Positions 31,559 to 43,200 of a stretch of 64,000 nt of DNA are shown here, in pieces. The translations under genes and the position numbers were made by a program. This DNA is from Adiantum capillus-veneris. Lineage: Eukaryota > Streptophyta > Polypodiopsida > Polypodiales > Pteridaceae. The notes beneath the pieces were generated by a model. That model saw only the letters and a list, made by a program, of their open reading frames with translations, was not told the DNA's origin and made no database searches. How positions within the stretch are numbered: position 1 is the first letter of the stretch; every line of letters begins with the position of its first letter. The stretch covers positions 98,262,985 through 98,326,984 of the forward strand of contig CM043971.1 of NCBI GenBank assembly GCA_014529385.2. The letters run 5' to 3'.

Positions 31559-34500
31559 ATGTATTTGCGATCAGGAAGATTGTATGAGAATAGAAACTCA
31601 AGCCTAATAGACCAAGTAAGCAACATTTCAACTAAAGAGAGTGTGAATCAAACACCATTGCATCCACTACTAGAGACCGTTATAGAGGAAGGTATATCTG
31701 ATGCATCATCAGAAAGATCATACACCATAATGGTCGAGGGATTCAACAGGGTGAGCTTTAAGGAAGGAACTTCCACGAGGGCAGGTCCTTCTAGGCCAGC
31801 ATCGGATGTCAAGCTATTTTATCTAGAATTTCAATTTTAGAACAAGCTAAAAGCCAAAGTCTATAAGGATGGTATGGACCACTACTGTGTTAAATTGGAG
31901 AACAAACAAGCAAGTTTAAGGACCTTGTAGATGTGGAATATAATGGAGATAGACACTTTGACTGAGAAGGAATGATATATCTAGTCGTACATAACCCCTT
32001 CATTGTGGACAAATGGGGATTTTCTGGTACCAAGGACAAAGTAGATGAGGAATTAGTAAATGAACGACCCGAGTTGGACAAGCAAAACACTGTGCTCATG
32101 CACGTTAATGAGACGGATAAGATCAATACGAAAAACACTTATGTGGGGATGTATAAATTCAATAATGGAGAACAAACACTCTATATGGATGTGATGAACC
32201 CCGCATTGAGGAGATGATCAACCACAAGAGACTATATGTATTCACATACATGGAGGGGAGGAATATCCAAGTGGTCATGATGGATAAACATGGTCGTAAA
32301 TACTCTCCTATAGATAGTAAGGATTTAGAACGGTATATATAATTTGGTGGACCACTCCATCAATATTATGTAACCCCCGAGCCAGTTAGACCCACTACAA
32401 CCCAAACAAGACCAAAAACTAGCTATGTAGATTCATTTAGTCACCAATGATTCTCGAATGTAGGACCCATGGGATCCTTGGGGTCTAGAGTTTCTTTGAA
32501 CACGCACATGGGCAATGAAGCACCTGATTTGACTTATGCAGCAAGGACCTCTCCGACCTTTACACGAGATCAAACAAATCAACCACATGAAAGAGTATTG
32601 GAGAGGACACCGATTGTAGTGCTAAGGGGAGAATCTGAATCTAGAGAGATCCTATCAAGAATACCAAGAATGGTTAAAATGGTTGCTAAAACTAGACGCA
32701 TGCAATCATCTCAAGTGGCCAAGTGTGTGAGGAGGTGCAGGTAACAAATTTCCATACTCAGTACGAAGGATTTGGATTGACCCTAGAAGGAACAACCTTG
32801 ACCTAGTTCCAACCATTAAATAGGCTGTATTTTCCCAACATAGAGCAACTTCTACGAGAATTTTTAGAGGAATTCTCAAAGAGAGAGGTATCAAGAACAA
32901 TATGGTCTCCCAAATATATGCATTTAGGCAAAAGGATAAAGAAAAGACGAAGGAAACCTTGCTTCAATTCAAGCATTATGTTGAAAGATGTCCCGCCACA
33001 GAGCTACCTCAAGATGATAGACTGTCAGTTCTTTTCATAGAGGGATTGCGGAATGAGACTCTCAAAAAGGATTTGCACTTGAAGGCGTGTGTTACCTTTG
33101 AGTAAGTCAATAGAAAGGCATTGTATCTAGTAGACAACCGTAAAGAGTATGGGAAGGTGACTGAGGATACCGAGCAAGGGACAAGTAGCACCTCTTTGAC
33201 CACTAGTGAATCCACATTGAAACTAGGAGGGAAAAACCCAAATATGCCGGACGTTGATCAAATGATCGAGGAAGTGATCAAAAGGTTGAACCAAGGTACC
33301 AATCCAAACCCGAACACATGACAACTACCCAAATGAAAAATGTGATACTTGTGGAGGAGCGCATCCGACTCAGTGGTGCAACATACAGCCAAGGACAAGA
33401 GAAAACGTATAACGTATATTGAAGTGGTGTGCTATCGAGGAAAAATGGACAAACCATGCGACCCACAAATGTTTCTATAATAGAAACTATGTTAAGGAAA
33501 GACCATATGTGCCTCTTGAAGTGCAACATTTGCCACCACCTCCAAGATACCAAATAGGATAAAACAATGCAGTTCAAGGGGGGGGGGGGGGGGGGGAACT
33601 CAACGTATGTTGGGACAATAGCTTCCTTTACCCCAGGAAAACAGAGCCATGGTGAGAATTTCACAACCTGTAGAGGCACCTGCTAATCAAAGAATGATGC
33701 CGATAGTTTCATACTTTGAAGATTCAGACAACACTTATGAGAGAGGGTTAGATAGTAGCACTTATGCTCCTGAAGGACAAATCCCATGGATAAGTTTTGA
33801 GGGGATGACATAAACATCATGCATAACACAACCAACAAAAAACCATTACTTGATCGATAAAAATACACTCATGTTCATGGAAAATCAGAACTACAAACCT
33901 AGGGGATACCCTCGTAGAACAGAACAACCTATGGAGATCCACAAGCTTCCCCACCACCATTAGGACCATGCTATGAATGTGGAGGTGATAATTGGGCAAG
34001 AAGTTGTCCACACAAAGCAGAGTGCATCAAAATATTAGGGTACTATGAGGGATGTACAAATAATCATCTGATTGCACACTGTCCAAAAAACCCTTATAGC
34101 AAGGAAAAAGCTCCCATAAACAAAATCAAAGTTGTATCAAGCTCAAGTGGATCAAAAACGGAACCAAAAATGCCAATGAATGTTGTAACGAGAGTACAAT
34201 CCCAGGAAGCCGCAAGGAGTATGCCTATGAGAGACAAAAACACCCCACCCAGTCAAACTAAAATAGAGAGTTTTTTGGTTAGGACCTCCAAAAAATCTTG
34301 GAGAGAAGAAAGAGACAAGATGAAAGCCAAAAGGATTAAATAAAAACCCACCTTAGAAACAAAATTGTAGCAAACCAAAGAGCAATTGAGATTGGAATGG
34401 AACCATAAAGAAAAAATTGTTGTAGCAAAACCATCAGAATTACCATCAAGAGGTTCAATCTTGGCGGAAAAATTCTTTGAGCCTTTAGATTCAATTTTGA

Positions 34501-34620
34501 TGGCTTATGAAGCTAGGCTAAAACCCAATCAAACCCAAGAGCATAGATGGTTGATGTATCCTCATCCAAGGTATGAAAAACAAAGGTTACAAATGTGCAA
34601 GGAGCTCATCTAGGTAGCCC
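31559..34620 (+). pseudogene. Element B: gag
   Basis: Starts MYLRSGRLYENRN, matching element A's MNLRSGRN. Conserved blocks follow: LVVHNPFIVDKWGF, then KVDEELVNE and YVGMYKFNNGEQTLY (31972-32217); a gag helical domain (TLLQFKHYVERCPATELPQD; RLSVLFIEGLRNETLKKDLH, 32902-33105); a zinc region with CYECGGDN...C and CTNNHLIAHC (33970-34090), in which the first His is Asn; and a C-terminal block FEPLDSILMAYEARLKPNQT (34386-34612). It is broken by many stops and a 19-base G run (33578-33596). The product would be the capsid and nucleocapsid precursor. Confidence 0.8.
33578..33596 (+). repeat. G19 homopolymer
   Basis: Nineteen consecutive G in the decayed gag of element B. Confidence 0.85.
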
Positions 34621-34799
34621 AAGTCTTATGGAACCACATGTTACAGATGCTCCAAACACAGAGGTGCTAATCCGTAAAGGAATCCAAGAAATGGAGAAGC
34701 AAGGTGATAAAAACAGAGACCATGAAGAGCTGGAAGTTGAGGCACCTTTAAATATGAGGGAAGTAGCCAATACCACAGATGGGATGGGCTCACAAGTAG

Positions 34800-35790
34800 T
34801 GATGCAACAGAATGGGGCATATTTGCATATAGGGTGATGCCTTTTGGATTGACCGATGCATCTGCCACCTTTCAGAGACTAATGATTCATGCATTCAAGG
34901 AGTATCTCAAATAATTTCTGGAAATGTACATGGATGATCTGTGCGTGCATTATCAATTGAGAAATGAGCACATAAAACACTTGGAGAAAGCCTTTGAAAA
35001 ATGCAAATTTTATCATATTTGCTTAAATCCTGAGAAATGTGCAGTCATGGTAAGGCAAGGTAAAATCTTGAGACACATTGTGTCCAAGAATGGGATTTCC
35101 ACTAATCAAGATAAAATACATGTGATTGCTGCACTTCCAAGACCAACCAAAGTAAAGGAGATACAAGCCTTTATGAGCCATTGTGGATATTATAGGCATT
35201 TCATATACATGTATTATGTTATAGCTAAGCCTCTTTACACACTTATGGCAAAGTTTGAGTGGATGGAAGAATGTGATAAGGCTTTTCAAAAATTGAAGCA
35301 GGGGTTAATCTCTGCTCCAATTTTTCAAGTCCCTGATTGGAACAAGATCTTCCATGTCCATGTGGATACCTTAGTCTATGCCATAGGATGCATATTAGCT
35401 CAACCTAGAGAGAATAACATGGATTTTTCCATTTTTTACTCCAGTAGGCAGCTAAACAATGCAGAGAAGAACTATACCACTATGGAAAGAGAAGGCATAG
35501 GGATGATCTATGCCCTCAAAAAGTTTAGACATTACCTTCTTGCAAACAAGTTTGTTTTCTTCGTCGACCACCATGCATTATTGTACTTGGTAAACAAGCC
35601 TTGCAATACGTGAAGGATTGTTCAATGGTTTATCATATTTCTTGAGTTTGATTTCACCGTGGTCGTGAGAAAAGGTACAACACACCAAATAGGAGACCAT
35701 ATTTTGAGATTGCTACATGGCAAAGAACCCAAAGGTATTGATGATGACCTCCCATATTCTTATTTGTTCAACGTTGAAATGGTTCCAAGG
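34800..35790 (+). pseudogene. Element B: reverse transcriptase and RNase H
   Basis: Begins inside the RT palm (GIFAYRVMPFGLTDASATFQ), with YMDD intact in EMYMDDLCVHY at 34924. It runs through RPTKVKEIQAFMSHCGYYRH, APIFQVPDWNKIFHVHVDTL and SIFYSSRQLNNAEKNYTTME to HHALLYLVNKPC. The 690 bp part from 34924 to 35613 is open. The RT fingers, protease 1 and the end of gag are absent: the gag C-terminal block at 34612 is followed within 200 bp by the RT palm, so an internal deletion lies near 34620-34800. A stop precedes the YMDD block at about 34911. Confidence 0.85.
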
Positions 35791-35879
35791 TGGAGTGAAC
35801 AAGTCATTTCTCTACTCACCAAAGGATCATTACAAGTAGAAAGACAATTGTCGATCATTAATCAGACCAGAAATCTCCA

Positions 35880-36500
35880 GGTTTTAGTTGGACGGATATA
35901 CAAGAAAGGTAATGGATATCTTGAGACTATGTGTTGAGCCAAACAAGCACGAGCAGTACGTGAGACTTGCCCAAGTACAGCACACAGGGTTTCATAATGG
36001 GAAAATGCAAACATTCCAAAGACTGATGAGACTTGGTGTCTACTAGCTCAACATGGGAAAAAGGATCCATGATTACATAAAATCATGTGAAGCATGTATG
36101 AGACAACCACCAGTAGAACACACCACACTCTTTAGAGTAATTGGAGCTCCCAAATGGAGTACCCACATTATCGAGTACTTAAAAACCAAGACCTTCCCAG
36201 AGGGACTGAGTAAGGCACGAATGAGAACAATTGAATTGGAAGTGACACACTATGTGCTGATCTCGAATCAAATGTATTAAAGGGGAAAATACAACCAATT
36301 AAGATTGTGTGCTACTGAAGGCGAATATTTATCCTTCCTAGAGCAAGCACACGCAGGCCAGCTAGGTGGACATTTTTTGGCTGACAAAACAACAAGATGA
36401 TACTTCTTGCAGGAATATGGTGGCCAACCTTGTTCACAGATGCAGAGACATATGTGAAAATGGTGTGATGAGTGCCAACACACTAAGGCACATCTACTGA
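35880..36500 (+). pseudogene. Element B: two consecutive integrase-type zinc modules
   Basis: The first module lies at about 35930-36110 (QHTGFHNGKMQTFQRLMRLG, then IHDYIKSCEACMRQPP), with His-X3-His and Cys-X2-Cys in the H2C2 order. A linker follows (VIGAPKWSTHIIEYLKTKTF, LEVTHYVLISNQMY). The second module, at about 36310-36490, has CATEGEYLSFLEQAHAGQLG, then GHFLADKT and WCDECQHTK. The second corresponds to the single module in elements C and D. Normally this domain sits once, before the integrase core. Both modules contain stops. Confidence 0.6.
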
Positions 36501-36509
36501 GAGATGAGA

Positions 36510-37420
36510 TGCATTATGATCGATAATATGAGTTCGAGCTTTTTCCCAAGTGGGGCATGGATTTTCTAGGCCCCATAATACCTCCTGCATATCGCACATA
36601 CGCTCAATATATTCTAGTAGCACAACAGGCTATTTGACCAAATGGGTGGAAGCCAAAGAAATACAAAAAAGTGATGCACAGACCACATCAAAATTCTTAT
36701 TTGAGAACACTTCTACCAAATACGGCCTACCCATTGAGATTGTGAGTGATTGAGGAACTTGCTATATGAACACTATCATTGAAAGTTTGCTCGATGAGTT
36801 CATGGTGGTTCATTGTAAATCGGTCCACTATCATCCCCAAGCTAATAGACAAGCAAAGAATACCAATAAAATCTTATGCACGGTGCTAACCAAAATAGTG
36901 AGTGACTCAAGAATTGATTGGGACCTAAAGCTACACTTAGCGTTATGGGATTACATGGTAGCATTTAAAAATTTCATTGGAACCACTCCATTTAATCTTG
37001 TGCTTGGAAGAAATTCTATTCTCCCCATGAAATTCTTGATTCCCACACTTTGAGTCACACCACAATTAGGTCGGATGGGATACGAACTCTTTGGAAGACT
37101 AGGCATCTTAGAACAACTACATGAAATATGATTGAAGGCTATAGCAAGGCTATATGCCTAGAAATGACAAATGAAGGATTTCCATGACCAACATATAATT
37201 ATCAAGGAGTTTCAAAAAGAGGATTACATATTGGTTTATACCCTAAAGCAACACTCCAAAAAACTCAAAAAGCAAGGGATGGGACCTTTTGTGATCCAAG
37301 ATACATCGCAAAGTGGTGCATCAAACAACATTATCACGTGAGGAGATTCCTAATTGGATAAATGGATTCACGTTAAAAAATAACCTTCTCGCATTGAGAC
37401 AAGAGGCATTATAAACAATC
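36510..37420 (+). pseudogene. Element B: integrase core and C-terminus
   Basis: The core starts FPKWGMDFLGPIIPP (first Asp) at about 36540, then TKWVEAKEIQKSDAQTTSKF, IEIVSD (second Asp, followed by a stop) and HPQANRQAKNTNK, where Lys replaces the catalytic Glu. The open part 36766-37053 continues to MKFLIPTL. The C-terminal part (EFQKEDYILVYTLKQHSKKL, MGPFVIQD) follows with stops to about 37400. It aligns with A's intact integrase C-terminus. Confidence 0.8.
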
Positions 37421-37549
37421 CTTGCAGCAGCTGAGCGGAAGAAATAAGCCCATGCTATTCAAGCACATGCCAATGAGGAAGCCAGACTGAGGATATTGAA
37501 GTGGAAGGAACAAGCCAACCATCGGGAAACTTGGCAAAAATTCAAAGGT

Positions 37550-37815
37550 CCCGATTCTCCTCCAATCACATCAATTCAAATGGAACCTACATGGCTTGGT
37601 GGCATGGATGTACAAATTATCCTTCAACTTCCTGATGGTTCCATCAAACGAGCATTAGTGGACACCGATGCATGAGCAATGTCATAAAATACACGAAATT
37701 CTTGAGAATGGCCATGGAACCTCTAACACCAAACCACATTGATCTCAAGGTAGCCAATCAAGGGACAATTCTCAGCTTGGTTCAAGCCAATTTATTAATT
37801 AATGTCGATGGTCAC
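37550..37815 (+). pseudogene. Element B: second protease-like domain, left part
   Basis: VQIILQLPDGSIKRALVDTD (about 37610-37670) corresponds to A's second protease site ARALLDSGAQAN. The conserved Ser-Gly after Asp is lost. The domain is cut by element A after the target sequence GTCAC and resumes at 54283. Confidence 0.65.
37811..37815. repeat. Target site duplication of element A, left copy (GTCAC)
   Basis: GTCAC immediately precedes the LTR start TGTTGAGCC and is repeated exactly after the 3' LTR at 54283-54287. Confidence 0.95.
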
Positions 37816-38024
37816 TGTTGAGCCAGCAGAGAATCACACCCACATTTTTGCTCACACCCATCATTTTGTAACCATTGATTGTAATAAATGTCTTTTCGAC
37901 ATTAATTTTGATTTGAGCCATTCATTAAGTAACGGGACTCAATTGAGTTTCCAGCTTGTAATCCCGAAGTAATTTCACCTGCTGATGTAAATAATTAGAG
38001 ATGTTCTCACCTCCAAGGCTGAGG

Positions 38025-38031
38025 TATATAA
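38025..38031 (+). promoter_or_regulatory. TATA box in the 5' LTR of element A
   Basis: TATATAA in the context GAGGTATATAAGCC, also present in the 3' LTR at 53559-53565. It is the likely core promoter for the genomic RNA, with the AG tract downstream falling in the transcribed leader. Confidence 0.65.
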
Positions 38032-38101
38032 GCCAAAGTTTTGTAATCCAAAGGAGATTCAATTATTAATCAAAGAGAGTTTTTGAGCGCTGTGACTGTG
38101 T

Positions 38102-38103
<2 letters not shown>

Positions 38104-38190
<87 letters not shown>
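38104..38190. repeat. (AG)43 microsatellite in the 5' LTR of element A
   Basis: An 87 bp AG tract, against 19 bp at the same place in the 3' LTR. Confidence 0.95.
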
Positions 38191-38192
<2 letters not shown>

Positions 38193-38818
38193 TTATCTTC
38201 TTGCTACGCGAGCTACGGGGCCGCCATTGGAGAAGCGACACCGCCATTGTGTTAGCAACGGTGAGAGCTACGCACAGATACCAAGAGTGCGCGCTATCAG
38301 CTTCTACGTGTGGTAAGTTCCTACGAGCTTCGGTGTGAGTTTTCTTCCAACTCGTGTGTCGGAATAGAGTGTGCTGCATATCTATAGAACCACAACGAGT
38401 AGAGCTATGCATTAGTACCATCGGGGTCAAGTTTCGGTCACCTGTACTTTTCGGCCTGTCTTCATACGCATTTACCGCACGGAGTGGTTATAGGTTGATT
38501 TTGCAGTTCAAGTCTTTAGGGTGTTGTTCTTACCTAGTGTATAGACTTCCCCTTGAGTTTGAGATCGATTCAATGATTCTAGATCCTGTTTCGTATAGCA
38601 TTCGTTCGTAGTACGGATTTCAGTCACTTGCATATTTTAGAACTTAGATTTGATTTCCTTAGTAGTGATTGTCATTAGAAGGTCGAGTAGGTGATTTGAC
38701 ACCCACCTAGTTGTTTCCATGCGCCTGCGGGTCAAGCTCCGTCCTCGTCCGACAAATTCTGTTGTTGGTTGAGTTCTCGCTATTTAGCTTCCGCTAGCGG
38801 CGTAACCGCCTTAACATT

Positions 38819-38836
38819 TGGCGCCGCTGCCGGGGA
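38819..38836 (+). other. Primer-binding site of element A (tRNA-Asp type)
   Basis: TGGCGCCGCTGCCGGGGA begins two bases after the LTR end. It is complementary to the 3' end of plant tRNA-Asp(GUC) with one mismatch, the site typical of the Athila/Tat group of gypsy elements. Confidence 0.9.
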
Positions 38837-39356
38837 CGAGAGCCCTAAGTAGGTGACCTTAGACTAATCCTACGAGGTGAGTCGTATAAAATACTTTGTA
38901 TACTTTAGTTAGAAAAGATCTAGGAGTGGTGGACTCTGAAGGTCTCAAGAGATACTAGGAAATGGGGTATTCCTGGGTCTTCCGTGTTGACAGTATTTTT
39001 AGTTTAGTTTAGATTAGATTGTTTTTGATGGTGTTTAAGTGGTTGTTGACATAAAAAGCATTTGCTACTCCTTGTGTGGTAGTAAATCTCTTTATATTTT
39101 CAATTGCAAAAAATCCATTTTATGATTAGAAGTAGTTTAGCTAGGGCCTGATTTGATCCTGATCTAGAGCTATCAATTGGTGTTCTATGTGCTTGATGTG
39201 TTTGATTGCATGTTAGATCACTGAAAAAGTCGCTTTGGTAGTGAAATATGCAATAAACAAAGTTCAGAAATTTTTTTTGTGTAACTGATTGTTGCTGAGC
39301 ACTTAAAAGAGCTATTGGAAGAGTTCTGTGCTTAAAAACTGGAAATCTGCAACTTT

Positions 39357-40078
39357 AGACATCATACGCGTATGATGTCTTAGGACCTAAACAGAGACTA
39401 AAATTGAAAATTTGACATTGCCAGAGTGTTTAGAAGGGGGGTTTTACCCTAAGATCAACTTAAAACAAGAGCATTAACACTCAAAGAAACCCAAAAAGAC
39501 AAGTCGGAGTCCAAGAAACGCAAAGAATAGGAAATTTTGGATTCAAATCTTGTTTTTACATTCAAAACCAGACAAAAACACTTGAAACTCAATTATAAAC
39601 ATTGGAGAAGGCTTAAAACCAAAAATAGTCAAAATCTGGGACAAAAGACATCATACGCGTATAATGTCTTTTGGCACATCCACTGCTTATTTTTGATATT
39701 TGACCTGACAAGATTGTTACAGGCACTGTAGGAAGCATAAATATCAAGTTTGGACCCAAATTGATGAAAAAGACATCATACACGTATAATGTCTTTGACC
39801 TAATTTTGGACATATTTTGATACTTTGCTAACACAGATCCATTGTAATAGCTGTCTAGAGGTTATATTTCAAGTTTCATCCCTTTTGGATCACAATTGAC
39901 CCAAAAAACAAGTCAAAAGCGGAAAATTGCCAAGAAAAGCCTAAATTAGCCATAACTTGCTCAAACAGAGTTCAAACTGAATTTTGTGAGTGAACAGAGC
40001 ATAAAGGGGCCATTGAGAGTGAGCATAACCAAAATAGTCAAAATCTGTGAAAAAAGACATCATACGCGTACAATGTCT
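39357..40078. repeat. Palindrome array in the leader of element A
   Basis: Four copies of a 24 bp palindrome with half-site AGACATCATACG followed by its reverse complement: 39357-39380 (perfect), 39646-39669 (one change), 39771-39794 (two changes), 40055-40078 (two changes). Start-to-start spacing is 289, 125 and 284 bp. The last copy ends about 170 bp before the gag ATG. The rest of the leader (38837-40245) shows no coding sequence. Confidence 0.95.
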
Positions 40079-40245
40079 TTTTCAGCATAACAGTAACAAA
40101 ATTCTCACTTGATGAAACAGAAGATGTCTAGCTGACAAGATTAAACAATTGACCAAGTATCAATCAGCTTGGATCAATTCTGACCACAAAAACTTGGGGA
40201 AAACAAATTGCTGAGACGGAAAGTTACAGTCCTTTAGGGGAATTG

Positions 40246-43200
40246 ATGAATTTGAGATCGGGCAGGAATCTCCGGAATAATCAACCAAAACAAGGGGAAC
40301 CAACAAGTGCCATATCAACCGAGGGAAGTGTAAACCAAAGTTGGGTGCAACCATTAGAGCCGATCTTTGAAGGAAGTGTCTCTGATACTTCTTCGGAGAG
40401 ATCTTACGAGATTTTCACCGAAAACTTGGAACACTTGAACCTGAACAACAGAGAAAATATGGCAGCAGGATCATCAAACCCTTCCGCCTCCATGAAGCTA
40501 TTGTTCATAAAATACCAGTACGACAATGAGCAAGGTGCCAAGATCTACAAAGATGGAATGGACCGCTATTGTGTAAAGATAGAAGAGAGACCTAGTGAGT
40601 TCAAGGACTTAGTGCCTGTGAGCTATAGCGGAGATAGATATCTAGATGACAAGGGTACCATGTACTTGGTAGTCCTAAACCCTAACATTGTGGACAAGTG
40701 GGGATTGATGGGCACCAAAGCCAAAGTAGATGAAGAACTTGAGGAGAAGGCACCAATAATGAACTTCCCTGATGCGAGGTTAAGAAGAGAGAATGAAACT
40801 ACAAGGATCAACACTGATAACATCTATGTGGGGCTATACAAATATAATAATGGGGAGCAAGATCTCTATTATAGATGTGAAGAACCCTACACCGGAGAGT
40901 TGGCAGACAAAAAAAGACTCTATGTCTTTACCTACACAGAGGGATCGGAAGTGAAAACTTCCGCTTACGATAAGTATGGCAGGCAATACTCAACAATGGG
41001 CAAGAAAGAATTAGAAGGATATACATACTTTGGGGGACCACTACATCAGTATTATGTTACTTCTAGCTCACATAGACCAGCACCAACAACTGGAGTGCAA
41101 AACTCTATGACAACAGGAGGACAAAGAACTCAGGTTGCTGACTCTTTCAGTCAACCTTGGGACTCGAAGCTCGGACCAATGGGATCATTACATTCCAGAG
41201 AGTCAATGGAGACGAATCGAGGTAGTGCAGTTCCAATCCCCACCTATACCACTCCAGGTCCAAGGTTTGAAGCGGAACCATCACATTTACCTCCCAGTAG
41301 TAGATTCAGGGCAGAGGAACCGACAAGGGTAACCCATGAAGTCCATGATGCTAGAGAAAGCTTTAGCCGAGACACAGGAGCAATGAGATTGGTAGCAGAT
41401 CATAGACGTATGAGACCATCTCAAGTAGCCAAGTGTATGCCAAAGAAGTATGGTGGTTCAGGAGATCCGTATGCACATGTGTCACTCTTTAAGCAAGTCT
41501 TAAGAGCTGAGCAGATAACAGATTTCCATACACAATACGAGGGATTTGGTCTTACTCTAGAAGGTACTGCATTGACATGGTTTCAACCAATGAACATAGG
41601 GGAATTCCATGACATTGACCATTTGCTAAGAGAGTTTGCTGAGGAATTCTCAAAACGAGGGATTAAGCACAATACGGTCTCACAAATATATGCTTTTAAA
41701 CAGAGAGAACACGAAAAGGTGAAGGAAGCTTCACTTCGCTTCAAACAATACATTGAGAGATGTCCAGTACGAGAACGACCACAAGATGACAGACTATCTG
41801 TTCTCTTTATTGAGGGACTGAGGAACGACACTCTCAAGAAGGACTTGCACTTGAAAGCTTGTACAAGTTTCAAGCAAGTAACGAGAGAGGCATTGTACTT
41901 AGTGGATAACTGTACGGTTTATGGAGAGGTGTCAGCGGATACAGATTTTGCATCCAGTAGCTCCTCCTCCGTAGCGAGCGAGACTACCACTAAAAAGAAT
42001 GTTCAAACAACAACCATGCCAAATGTAGAGCAAATGATAGAAGATGCTCTAAAAAGGATGGCACCATACCAAAAACCATTGCCAAAACCACTGAAATGGT
42101 GTGCGATTGAGCAAAAATGGACAAATCATCCAACAGAGGAGTGTTATTACAACAAAGGGTATGTAAGGGAGCACCAGTATGCACCTCCTGCTCAATTAAC
42201 ACCACCTCAGATACATCCAGTACCTCGATACCCAACGGGAAATGTACCGGGACCTATGGGGATAGAAAGACCGCAACCGGTATTGGGACAACAACCACCT
42301 TTACCAGGAGCAAGACCACTGGGCATTAGATATGCACCAACCTTAGAGAATCAGGAAGAACAAGCCTTAGTGCCTGTTCAAGCCTATTACGAAGAATCGG
42401 GTGCACACATGTCTCCGACAGTGTATTACCCACCAGAAGAACCAAAACAACCAGAACCATGGGGCATGATGGGGAATGTTGGAACACCAACAGTTACAAG
42501 TGCTTCTGATGAAGAGAGATACAATATGGACGCAAGAACCTTGATGTTCATAGCTCATGGAGGGTTAGCAGGACAGAGACCATCCTATCCACAAAGGACG
42601 AATCAAATGGGACCAAGACCAGCACTAGGACCATGTTACAAGTGTGGAGGTGACCATCTGATGAATGTTTGCCCACATACGGAAATCATTAGAATAAACG
42701 CTTATTGCACTGAGTGTGGGGTTACTCACTTCATTGAGGATTGTTCAAAGAATCCAAACAAAGTGCAGAAGACGACATTGAATATGTTAGAAACTATTCC
42801 TACCAGCAGTGGGTCTGAAAATGAAACTCTGATACCAACGCAAGTTCTTACTAGAGCTCAAGCTAAGAAAACCACTAGAGAACCTGAGAATGGAAAGTTA
42901 GCGACTGAAGTGGTTAGTCAAGGACCGCGGAGTCAAAGAAACACATGGAAAGCTAGAAAAGCACGCATGAGGTTGAGAAAAGAACGTGAAGACGCTATTC
43001 TAGCTGAAGAACTAAAGCAAACTAAAGCTAGATTAGAAAAACTTGAGAGTCAAAACGGGAAACGAGAGATGAGCCCGGAAAGAACGAAACAAAAGAGTAT
43101 CAAAGAAACAACGAGCTTAAGCTCAGGGGGATCAGTGCTAGTCGACAAAGTACACGAACCATTGGACGCACTGATGAGAGCTTACGAAGCTAGGTTAAAG

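Larger units (their letters stand above)
37816..38816 (+). repeat. 5' LTR of element A
   Basis: 1001 bp, TGTTGAGCC...CCTTAACA. It contains a TATA box (38025) and an (AG) tract (38104-38190). The 3' LTR is shorter by 68 bp, essentially the difference in the AG tract. Confidence 0.95.

Noticed and set aside
40243-40245. TTG as start of gag
   Set aside because: An ATG follows immediately at 40246 and gives MNLRSG, matching the start of the related gag in element B.
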